Source: Coriobacteriales bacterium (GTDB taxonomy: Bacteria > Actinomycetota > Coriobacteriia > Coriobacteriales > UBA8131). From it: a stretch of DNA of 13,269 nt. A program made the position numbers and the translations under genes. The DNA is taken from the NCBI GenBank assembly GCA_031290695.1, contig JAITNB010000102.1:1-13269 (forward strand), in the 5' to 3' direction. Numbering within the stretch: the stretch's first letter is position 1; every line of letters begins with the position of its first letter. This document shows, piece after piece, positions 1 to 5,825 of this stretch. Below the pieces are notes generated by a model that was not told where the DNA came from, did not search any database, and saw only the letters and a program-made list of their open reading frames with translations.

Positions 1-51
1 TCGCATGGTCGGTGTCATTGGCAACGCGTCAATCCGCTTTGCAATGCTCAT
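1..51 (-). CDS. 5' end of a minus-strand gene cut by the left edge; possibly an MFS transporter
   Basis: An ATG on the minus strand at 51-49 opens a frame reading MSIAKRIDALPMTPTMR up to the window edge. A purine-rich AGGGAG lies about 5 bases upstream of the ATG (seen on the minus strand), a sound ribosome binding site. The start of the form 'hydrophilic-RIDALPMT-' recalls the cytoplasmic N-terminus of some major facilitator transporters, where a short Leu-Pro-(Met/Leu)-Thr stretch precedes the first membrane helix. With 17 residues this is only a hint. The gene diverges from rpsO, so it is probably a separate transcription unit. The frame and start are fairly well supported; the product is not established. 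Confidence 0.5.
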   Translation of the reverse strand, partial: MSIAKRIDALPMTPTMR

Positions 52-340
52 GGGTGCTCCCTTTTTGCAAATCGTATACCGGCAAAAAAGCTATACTAAA
101 CCATTGTCGCTGCTGCACACCCCCAAAATCCGCGAAAACTATAGTATGTACATCTGGCAGGTATACGCACGGGACCCCGCACACGGCGCACGTGGCTTTC
201 CTGAGCACAAAAATAACCCCTATCACAAAGGGTTGCGTTGAGGTATCATTACAAGGTTATGTCTATTGCCCTTTGCTTGGTACGATGTTTCCACCAACGC
301 GTTACTCAGCATATGGCACACACGAAGGAAAGGTGGAACC
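52..340. promoter_or_regulatory. Divergent intergenic region upstream of rpsO
   Basis: This spacer of 289 bases is AT-richer than its surroundings and must hold promoters for the left-edge gene and for the rpsO operon. It contains several -10-like words: TATACT at 92-97, and the palindrome ACTATAGT at 138-145, which reads as a -10-like word on both strands. A weak hairpin is formed by AACCC (215-219) and GGGTT (230-234). TTGCGT (233-238) could be a -35 for rpsO, but the matching -10 (TTATGT, 257-262) is poor. No pair is convincing enough to assign a start site. Short frames through this region show no family resemblance and look like chance. Confidence 0.4.
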
Positions 341-616
341 ATGCCTCTCACCAGGGAGAAGAAGGCAGAGATAATCGCGGAATACGGCGAGAACGCCCAG
401 GATTCCGGCTCTGCACAGGTACAGGTCGCATTGCTCACACAGCGCATCAGGGACCTTACCGAGCACCTCAAGATACACAAGAAAGACCACCACACCCGCC
501 GCGGGCTGCTCATGCTCGTTGGCCAACGCCGTCGTCTGCTCACGTACATCAAGCGCAACGACATCGCCCACTACCGTGAGCTGATAGCCCGTCTCGGTAT
601 TCGAGACAACGTCTAA
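341..616 (+). CDS. rpsO: 30S ribosomal protein S15
   Basis: S15 is a primary 16S rRNA-binding protein of the small subunit platform; it organises the central domain and contributes to a bridge with the 50S subunit. The product of 91 residues matches the family's usual length of about 89. Typical features are the N-terminal MPLTREKK, the [11 protein letters not shown] segment leading into the first long helix, the conserved DHHTRRGLL motif in the middle, and the C-terminal Y-x-x-LI-x-x-LGIR ending. The ATG at 341 is chosen because AAAGGTGG lies just upstream and because S15 proteins begin here; the frame is open further upstream (to 266), but that part has no family resemblance. It is followed, as in very many bacteria, by pnp, with a large inverted repeat in between. 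Confidence 0.97.
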   Translation: MPLTREKKAEIIAEYGENAQDSGSAQVQVALLTQRIRDLTEHLKIHKKDHHTRRGLLMLVGQRRRLLTYIKRNDIAHYRELIARLGIRDNV

Positions 617-625
617 AGTGACAAA

Positions 626-750
626 CAAGGCAGAAGCAGCACAGGGAGTGGGGCAGGGGGAGGGTGTGTCTGCTCAAACAGTCCTCGCTTCGCTGCGGAA
701 CTCGCATCCAACCCTCCCCCTGCCCCACTCCCTGTGCTGCTTCTGCCTTG
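626..750. repeat. Perfect 40-bp inverted repeat with a 45-nt folded loop between rpsO and pnp
   Basis: Bases 626-665 are the exact reverse complement of 711-750, 40 of 40 positions, checked base by base. The left arm begins CAAGGCAGAAGCAGC and ends GGGGGAGGGT. The loop (666-710) can itself fold: 680-688 pairs imperfectly with 695-702 around TTCGCT. In RNA this gives a rod of 40 bp with a smaller hairpin on top, starting ten bases after the rpsO stop. It is not followed by a T-run (CGTAAACGG follows), so it is a poor intrinsic terminator. Two readings are open. It may be an RNase III processing site in the pnp leader, as known at this position in E. coli. It may instead be a palindromic intergenic repeat or MITE-like element that inserted here. 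Confidence 0.9.
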
Positions 751-889
751 CGTAAACGGTCGGGGTGTCTGGGAGATGCCCTGCTCGTAGCTGTACCTAA
801 TGCCCTTGGCGGGAAAGTCCCGTAAGGCTTGTACGGCTAAAGAAGTCCCGTTGCAATGCGGCAACAGGAAAAAAAGGAAAGAGCATACC
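751..889 (+). promoter_or_regulatory. pnp leader with a series of short hairpins
   Basis: Between the large inverted repeat and pnp the leader contains at least three perfect short stems: CGGGA (810-814) with TCCCG (818-822), CGTA (821-824) with TACG (832-835), and GTTGC (850-854) with GCAAC (861-865). The first two overlap by two bases and so exclude each other. The last ends just before the purine-rich AGGAAAAAAAGGAAAG that serves as the ribosome binding region. PNPase is autoregulated through its leader in E. coli; whether that holds here is inference. I see no convincing sigma-70 promoter in this stretch. Confidence 0.45.
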
Positions 890-3067
890 ATGCCAAAGAT
901 TACCGAAACATTCGAACTGTACGGGAAGGAATACACCCTCACCACCGGAGAGATCGCCAAGCAGGCGACCGGCTCGGTTGTGGTGACCCAGGGCGAGACC
1001 ATCGTCCTCGTGACCGCCGTCGTGTCAAAGGAGCGCAAGGATTACGACTTCTTCCCGCTCACCGTCGACATCGTCGAGCGTATGTATGCCGTGGGGCGTA
1101 TCCCCGGCGGCTACATCAAGCGCGAGACGCGTCCCTCCGACAAGGCAACCCTCACCGCCCGTATGGTCGACCGCCCCATACGCCCCGGCTTTCCCGACGG
1201 GTTTCGCAACGAGGTGCAGATCGTCCTCACAGTCCTGAGCGCCGACCAGACAAACCCGCCCGACATCATCTCGATACTGGGCGCCTCGACAGCGCTTCTC
1301 GTGGGCGGCGTGCCTTTTGACGGCCCTGCGGCCGGCGTACGCATCGGCCGTGACCGTACAACCGGCGAGTTCATCGTCAACCCCACCTTCCAGGAGCAGG
1401 AGGAATCCGACCTCGAGCTTACGCTCGCCGGCACGGCTAGCTACCTCTCAATGGTCGAGGCCGGCGCCGAGGAGATCTCCGAGGAGGACATGCTCGCCGC
1501 GATGGCGTTTGGCCAGAAGGCGATAGGGGAGTTCTGCGCCGCGCAGCAACGCCTCATCGACGCCGTCAACCCCGAGCCCAAGGTGTACCCCCTCGACGAG
1601 CCCACCCCCGAGGTCGCCGAGCGCATCGCCCCGTATTACGGCCAGATGAGCGCCGCCCTCAAAGATGCCGATAAGCAGTCACGCATCGAGAAGGTGGAGG
1701 AGCTTAAGGCGCAGATAAAGGCGGGCTTCTCCGCAGACGAGCTGGCGACTTGGGGCAAAGAGGTCTCGGCACAGCTCAAGGCGCTCGAGAAGAAGGCGAT
1801 GCGCGAGATGGTGTTGAGCACCGGCGAGCGTGTTGACGGTCGCAGCGCCACCGAGATACGTCCCATCACCGCGACGGCTGGCTATCTGCCACGCGCCCAC
1901 GGGTCGGGCCTGTTCACGCGCGGGCAGACGCAGGTCTTAAGCGTGCTCACGCTGGGTATGCTCAACGAGTGGCAGCGGCTCGACACCATTGACCCCACAC
2001 CGGGCAAGCGCTATTTTCATCAATACAACTTCCCGCCGTACTGCACGGGCGAGACCGGCCGCATGATCGCCCCCAAACGCCGCGAGATCGGCCACGGGGC
2101 GCTCGCCGAGCGTGCGTTGGTGCCAGTACTGCCACAGGAGAGTGAGTTCCCTTACGCCATACGTATCGTGAGCGAGGTCCTGGAGTCAAACGGCTCGTCC
2201 TCGATGGCCTCATGCTGCGGCTCGACGCTGAGCCTCATGGATGCCGGCGTGCCTATCAAGCGTCCCGTCTCGGGTATCGCGATGGGCCTCATCAAGGAAG
2301 ACGACCGCGTGGCCATCCTGAGCGACATCCAGGGCCTTGAAGACTTTTTGGGCGACATGGACTTCAAGGTCTGTGGGACCGAGAAGGGCATCACCGCCCT
2401 GCAGATGGACAACAAGGCCAAGGGGTTGAGCGTCGACATCCTCGCCGCCGCGCTTGCACAGGCGAAGGAGGGACGTGAGTTCATCCTGGGCAAGATGTTC
2501 GAGGCCATCGAGGTGCCGCGCGAGGAGATGAGCGAGTTCGCGCCGCGCATCATCACCATCAAGATACCCGTCGACAAGATACGTGACGTCATCGGCTCCG
2601 GCGGCAAGGTCATACGCGGCCTGCAAGAGGAGACTGGCTCTACCATCGAGATACAGGAGGACGGCACCGTCTATATCGCGTCAAGGGACACCGGTGGCGA
2701 GGAGGCGCGCAAGCGCATCGAGAACATCGTCAAAGTGCCAGAGATCGGCGAGGAGTATTACGGCACGGTTGTCTCCATACAGTCCTTTGGGGCCTTTGTC
2801 GAGCTGCTTCCGGGCAAGGACGGCCTGCTGCACATCAGCCGCGTGGCCAACGGGCGCGTAGGCAAAGTCGAGGACGTGTTGAGCGTGGGGGACCAAGTCC
2901 ATGTGAAGATCATCGACATCGACGAGAAAGACAAGGTATCGCTTGACCGCCTGGAGAAGCCCGATGCCCCCAAGGGAAGCTATACCCCCGGCCCGCGCGA
3001 CAGTGACCGCCCGCAAGCCAACAGGACCAACGACCGCGAGAACCGCACACCGCGCCGCCGTCATTAG
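890..3067 (+). CDS. pnp: Polyribonucleotide nucleotidyltransferase (PNPase)
   Basis: PNPase degrades RNA 3' to 5' by phosphorolysis, releasing nucleoside diphosphates, and can add tails in reverse; it works as a trimer in the cytoplasm. The product of 725 residues has the full family layout: first RNase PH domain (about 10-145), helical linker (about 235-310), second RNase PH domain (about 315-540), KH domain (about 553-612) and S1 domain (about 620-688). Visible landmarks are FTRGQTQVLS (342-351), YNFPPYCTGETGR (379-391), the phosphate-binding SNGSSSMASCCGS (433-445), the catalytic aspartate region EDFLGDMDF (484-492), the KH loop IGSGGK (568-573) and FGAFVELLPGKDGLLHIS in S1. The C-terminal 35 residues are basic and disordered-looking, ending RRRH. 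ATG 890 is chosen over the upstream GTG at 800 because the family starts here and a purine-rich binding site precedes it. Confidence 0.97.
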   Translation: MPKITETFELYGKEYTLTTGEIAKQATGSVVVTQGETIVLVTAVVSKERKDYDFFPLTVDIVERMYAVGRIPGGYIKRETRPSDKATLTARMVDRPIRPGFPDGFRNEVQIVLTVLSADQTNPPDIISILGASTALLVGGVPFDGPAAGVRIGRDRTTGEFIVNPTFQEQEESDLELTLAGTASYLSMVEAGAEEISEEDMLAAMAFGQKAIGEFCAAQQRLIDAVNPEPKVYPLDEPTPEVAERIAPYYGQMSAALKDADKQSRIEKVEELKAQIKAGFSADELATWGKEVSAQLKALEKKAMREMVLSTGERVDGRSATEIRPITATAGYLPRAHGSGLFTRGQTQVLSVLTLGMLNEWQRLDTIDPTPGKRYFHQYNFPPYCTGETGRMIAPKRREIGHGALAERALVPVLPQESEFPYAIRIVSEVLESNGSSSMASCCGSTLSLMDAGVPIKRPVSGIAMGLIKEDDRVAILSDIQGLEDFLGDMDFKVCGTEKGITALQMDNKAKGLSVDILAAALAQAKEGREFILGKMFEAIEVPREEMSEFAPRIITIKIPVDKIRDVIGSGGKVIRGLQEETGSTIEIQEDGTVYIASRDTGGEEARKRIENIVKVPEIGEEYYGTVVSIQSFGAFVELLPGKDGLLHISRVANGRVGKVEDVLSVGDQVHVKIIDIDEKDKVSLDRLEKPDAPKGSYTPGPRDSDRPQANRTNDRENRTPRRRH

Positions 3068-3080
3068 CAGGACAAAGTAC

Positions 3081-3115
3081 GGTAACGGTGGCGTAAACCA
3101 TCGTTACCTGTTCTT
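3081..3115 (+). terminator. Probable intrinsic terminator after pnp
   Basis: GGTAACGGTGG (3081-3091) pairs with CCATCGTTACC (3098-3108): eleven pairs including one G-T, with a 6-base loop, followed by TGTTCTT. The stem starts 13 bases after the pnp stop. The T-run is interrupted, so termination may be partial. A promoter-like site follows directly, which fits a break between rpsO-pnp and the TM2-M16-dap genes. Confidence 0.6.
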
Positions 3116-3136
3116 AACGCAACAGCGTAAACTGAC

Positions 3137-3145
3137 TGTTACAAT
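3137..3145 (+). promoter_or_regulatory. Extended -10 promoter for the TM2 gene
   Basis: TGTTACAAT matches the extended -10 form TGnTAnnnT with a near-consensus TACAAT hexamer (3140-3145). No good -35 sits 17 bases upstream, which extended -10 promoters tolerate. It lies about 40 bases ahead of the TM2 start codon and just behind the pnp terminator hairpin. Confidence 0.5.
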
Positions 3146-3186
3146 AGGCACCATCAAGTGGTCAGCTATACGAGTAAGGAGCAACC

Positions 3187-3729
3187 ATGAGCGACCCGAC
3201 CGAGCCACAGGCCCCGCAACCTGCCGCACCAGGAGAACCAGCCCAGCCAGCGTCTGAGTACGCGACCCCACCGGTACCTGAGTACGCCCCGCAGGTGCCA
3301 CCGGAGGCCTATGCCCCACAAGGCGACCAGGTATATGGCTACCAGCAACCGCCCCAGCAGCCCTACCAGTCCCAATACCCGCCCCAACAGCAATACCAGC
3401 AGTCCTCACAACAGGCGTATCAACAGCCTTACCAACAGCAGCCCTACCAGCAGGGCCCCGGTGATGTGAAGACATCCGACAAGGACCGCGTTGTTGCCGG
3501 CATCCTCGGAATCCTGCTCGGGTCGCTGGGCATCCACAAGTTCTATCTGGGGTATCGCAACGAGGGCCTCATCATGATCCTTGTCACCATCATCGGGGGC
3601 TGTATCACCCTTGGTATCGCGGCGGCGGTCATGGGGGTCATCGGCCTCATCGAGGGCATCATGTACCTCACCAAGTCACAGCAAGAGTTCGAGCAGACTT
3701 ATGTCTACAATAGAAAGCCCTGGTTCTGA
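3187..3729 (+). CDS. TM2-domain membrane protein with a Pro/Gln/Tyr-rich N-terminal tail
   Basis: The product has 180 residues in two parts. Residues 1-95 are low-complexity: Pro-rich first, then from about 50 to 90 dominated by Gln, Tyr and Pro in units such as QQPYQQ. There is no signal peptide. Residues 96-165 are a TM2 domain: a first helix (about 101-118) running into the hallmark G-x-HKFYLGY (115-123), then a long hydrophobic stretch (about 127-158), and a short tail ending NRKPWF. TM2 proteins are small two-helix membrane proteins whose molecular role in bacteria is not settled. ATG 3187 follows AAGGAGCAACC. The stop is two bases before the GTG of the M16 peptidase, so the two are probably translated together. 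The domain call is secure; a function is not. Confidence 0.9.
   Translation: MSDPTEPQAPQPAAPGEPAQPASEYATPPVPEYAPQVPPEAYAPQGDQVYGYQQPPQQPYQSQYPPQQQYQQSSQQAYQQPYQQQPYQQGPGDVKTSDKDRVVAGILGILLGSLGIHKFYLGYRNEGLIMILVTIIGGCITLGIAAAVMGVIGLIEGIMYLTKSQQEFEQTYVYNRKPWF
3340..3453 (+). repeat. Degenerate CAG/CCC/TAC-rich coding repeat
   Basis: Within the TM2 gene, irregular units built from CAG/CAA, CCC/CCG and TAC/TAT codons encode the Gln-Tyr-Pro-rich tail (about residues 52-89). Units such as CAACAGCCCTACCAG recur with changes and variable spacing. It is low-complexity coding sequence rather than an exact tandem array. Repeat number could vary between strains by slippage. Confidence 0.55.
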
Positions 3730-3731
3730 TC

Positions 3732-4994
3732 GTGTTCTACAACAAGACCGTCCTGGGCAACGGGATAACTGTCATAAGCGAGCGCATGGAGGCCGTGCGT
3801 TCGGTCACGCTCGGTATCTGGTTTCGTGTAGGGTCGCGTGACGAGACACCCGCGCAGCTGGGCATCTCGCATTTTATGGAGCATATGATGTTCAAAGGCA
3901 CGCCCACGCGCAACGCCCTTGACATCTCGATGGCCTTTGACGCTATGGGCGCAGAGCTCAACGCCTTCACGTCAAAGGAGTATACATGCTATCATGCTCG
4001 TGTTATCGACGAACATGCGGGCAACGCCCTTGAGATCCTCGGCGATATGGTTGCCCATACCTCCTGCGCCCAGGATGACATCGACTCCGAGCGCGAGGTT
4101 GTCATCGAGGAGATCGCCCGCTCCGAGGACACCCCCGACGACCACATCTTCGACGTCTTCACCGAGGCGGTGTTTCCCACCCATCAGCTGGGCCGTCCCA
4201 TACTCGGCACCCGCGCAATCGTCGGCGCCTTTGACCACGCCGATTGCGCCTCCTACCACGGCACCCATTATCATGCGGATAACTGCGTGGTCGTCGCGAG
4301 CGGCAATATCGCCCACGACGAGCTCGTCAGGCTCAGCGAGCAGCACCTGGCCAGCCTCGCACACGGCACACGCAACGCGCGCCCCGAGGTCATCGAGCCT
4401 GCGCGCCTGAGCTTCTCCTTTCTCAAGAAGGATACGGAGCAGGCGCACGTTATCTATGGCATGCCCGGTATTCCGCTGGGTGATGACGACCGTTTTGCCG
4501 GCGCCCTGCTCGATACCGCCCTTGGCGGCGGCATGTCGTCACGGCTCTTCCAAGAGGTACGGGAGAAGCGCGGGCTTGCCTATGCCGTGTTTGCCAATAC
4601 GACGCCATTTTTGGGCGCGGCCGAGTTTGGGGTCTACGCAGGGACCCGCCCCTCGAACCTTGAGGAGGTCGTCTCGATCATCAACCGCGAGCTCAAGCAG
4701 GTGGCTGAGAAGGGCCTGGCCGCCGATGAGCTTGAGCGTGTGCGGGAGTATGTGCTCGGCCATATTGTCCTGAGCATGGAGAGCACCCGCTCACGCATGA
4801 CGCGCCTGGGAAAGAGCGCCGTGAGCGACCTTGAGCTCCTCTCGCTTGAGGAGCTCATCAACCGCTACCGGGCTGTCACCCTCGCCGATGTCAAGCGGGT
4901 TGCAGGGCGCGTGCTCACCCAAACACCCACCCTTGCTGTTATAAGCCCCCTTGAGGATACACAGCTTGAGGATACGTTTGGGTACTTGCTCTAG
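3732..4994 (+). CDS. M16 family zinc peptidase (processing-peptidase-like)
   Basis: This 420-residue protein is a single-unit member of peptidase family M16 (pitrilysin / mitochondrial processing peptidase beta type). The inverted zinc motif HxxEH is seen as HFMEH at 47-51, and the third ligand is in EREVVIEEIARSED (E126 or E127), the usual 75 or so residues later. The C-terminal half carries GGGMSSRLFQEVREKRGLAYAV (about 265-286), the conserved substrate-binding Arg/Tyr region of the family. No signal peptide is visible, so it is predicted cytoplasmic. The start is GTG 3732: the N-terminal TVLGNGITVISE is conserved in the family and no other start precedes it. There is no strong binding site, but it begins two bases after the TM2 stop, which suggests translational coupling. 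Orthologues sit near pnp in Bacillus (mlpA) and mycobacteria (pepR). Physiological substrates are unknown. Confidence 0.93.
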   Translation: MFYNKTVLGNGITVISERMEAVRSVTLGIWFRVGSRDETPAQLGISHFMEHMMFKGTPTRNALDISMAFDAMGAELNAFTSKEYTCYHARVIDEHAGNALEILGDMVAHTSCAQDDIDSEREVVIEEIARSEDTPDDHIFDVFTEAVFPTHQLGRPILGTRAIVGAFDHADCASYHGTHYHADNCVVVASGNIAHDELVRLSEQHLASLAHGTRNARPEVIEPARLSFSFLKKDTEQAHVIYGMPGIPLGDDDRFAGALLDTALGGGMSSRLFQEVREKRGLAYAVFANTTPFLGAAEFGVYAGTRPSNLEEVVSIINRELKQVAEKGLAADELERVREYVLGHIVLSMESTRSRMTRLGKSAVSDLELLSLEELINRYRAVTLADVKRVAGRVLTQTPTLAVISPLEDTQLEDTFGYLL

Positions 4995-5000
4995 CTAGAG
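4989..5000. repeat. Perfect 12-bp palindrome over the M16 stop codon
   Basis: CTCTAGCTAGAG is its own reverse complement and contains the TAG stop of the M16 gene (4992-4994) and two CTAG tetramers. It lies in the 22-base gap before dapB. It may be chance, or a protein-binding or mRNA-folding site. Confidence 0.6.
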
Positions 5001-5016
5001 GTAAGGAAGGCGCATC

Positions 5017-5823
5017 ATGATCCGTGTTCTGGTAAACGGGTTCAGGGGCCGCATGGGCACGCAAGTCGTGCAGGCGGTTGTGGGAGCCGATGACATGGAG
5101 GTTGTGGGCGGTGTCGAGCACACCCTCGACAAGGCCCGTCCCACCGTCACTCTTGACGGCACCAGCCTGGCCCCTGCTTTCGACTGCCTCGCGCGGGCCA
5201 TCGACGAGGCCGCCCCCGATGTCATCGTCGACTTCACGCTCCCCACTGTTGTCGAGGGAAACCTCCGTGTTGCGCTCGCCCGTGGCATCGACTGCGTGGT
5301 AGGCACCACCGGGCTCTCGCCACAGAAGCTCGACGAGCTTATCGCTCTCGCACCTGCCAGCACAACGCTCTTTGTCGCGCCCAACTTCACTACTGGCGCA
5401 GTGCTCATGACGGCGTTCGCAAAACTGGCGGCGCGCTACTTTCCCGACGCAGAGGTCATCGAGTTCCACCATAACGGCAAGGCCGACGCCCCCAGCGGCA
5501 CGGCGGCTAATACCGCCCGCGCCATCGCACAGGCCCAGCGTGACGCAGGGATCGTGCGCAGCTCGCCGGGCAGGGAGACTGAGCTTGCAGGATTCGAGGG
5601 CGCACGCGGCGCGGCGGTGGACGGCGTGCCGGTACACGCAGTGCGCTCAAACGGCTTCGTCGCCCATCAGGAGGTTATCTTTGGCTCGCCTGGCCAGACG
5701 CTCACGATCCGCCACGACTCCATCGACCGCGCTTCCTATATGCCCGGGGTGCTCCTCGCCATCCGCAGCGTGAAGGAGCGTTCGGGGCTTATCGTTGGGC
5801 TTGATAAACTCATGGGCCTGTAA
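5017..5823 (+). CDS. dapB: 4-hydroxy-tetrahydrodipicolinate reductase
   Basis: DapB reduces the DapA product with NAD(P)H to tetrahydrodipicolinate, the second dedicated step to diaminopimelate and lysine. The 268 residues match the family length. The N-terminal nucleotide fold shows VNGFRGRMG (6-14), the GxxGRMG loop. VDFTLP (71-76) and CVVGTTGLS (93-101) follow. The catalytic and substrate-binding signature EFHHNGKADAPSGTA (149-163) includes H151, H152, K155 and the SGT anchor. The tail has the conserved RSNGFVAHQEVIFG (210-223). ATG 5017 follows AAGGAAGG at good spacing. It is the first of three consecutive lysine-pathway genes and ends two bases before the aspartate kinase. It occupies the place held by spoVFA-spoVFB-asd in the corresponding Bacillus cluster. 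Confidence 0.96.
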   Translation: MIRVLVNGFRGRMGTQVVQAVVGADDMEVVGGVEHTLDKARPTVTLDGTSLAPAFDCLARAIDEAAPDVIVDFTLPTVVEGNLRVALARGIDCVVGTTGLSPQKLDELIALAPASTTLFVAPNFTTGAVLMTAFAKLAARYFPDAEVIEFHHNGKADAPSGTAANTARAIAQAQRDAGIVRSSPGRETELAGFEGARGAAVDGVPVHAVRSNGFVAHQEVIFGSPGQTLTIRHDSIDRASYMPGVLLAIRSVKERSGLIVGLDKLMGL

Positions 5824-5825
5824 AT

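Noticed and set aside
5..374. Two overlapping plus-strand frames upstream of and into rpsO
   Set aside because: They overlap the start of a well-supported minus-strand gene and the S15 gene, lack ribosome binding sites and show no recognisable domain.
626..750. Intrinsic terminator of rpsO
   Set aside because: The stem is not followed by a T-run, and its 40-bp length with a 45-base loop is unlike a normal terminator.
800..889. In-frame upstream start for pnp
   Set aside because: The extra 30 codons run through the folded leader, have no PNPase resemblance and lack a binding site; ATG 890 fits the family start.
3340..3453. CRISPR-like or regular tandem repeat
   Set aside because: Units vary in length and sequence, stay in the coding frame and are explained by the Gln/Tyr/Pro-rich protein tail.
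4939..5637. A 232-codon minus-strand open frame across the M16/dapB junction
   Set aside because: Shadow of dapB and the end of the peptidase gene; its composition is Arg/Gly/Ala-rich noise.
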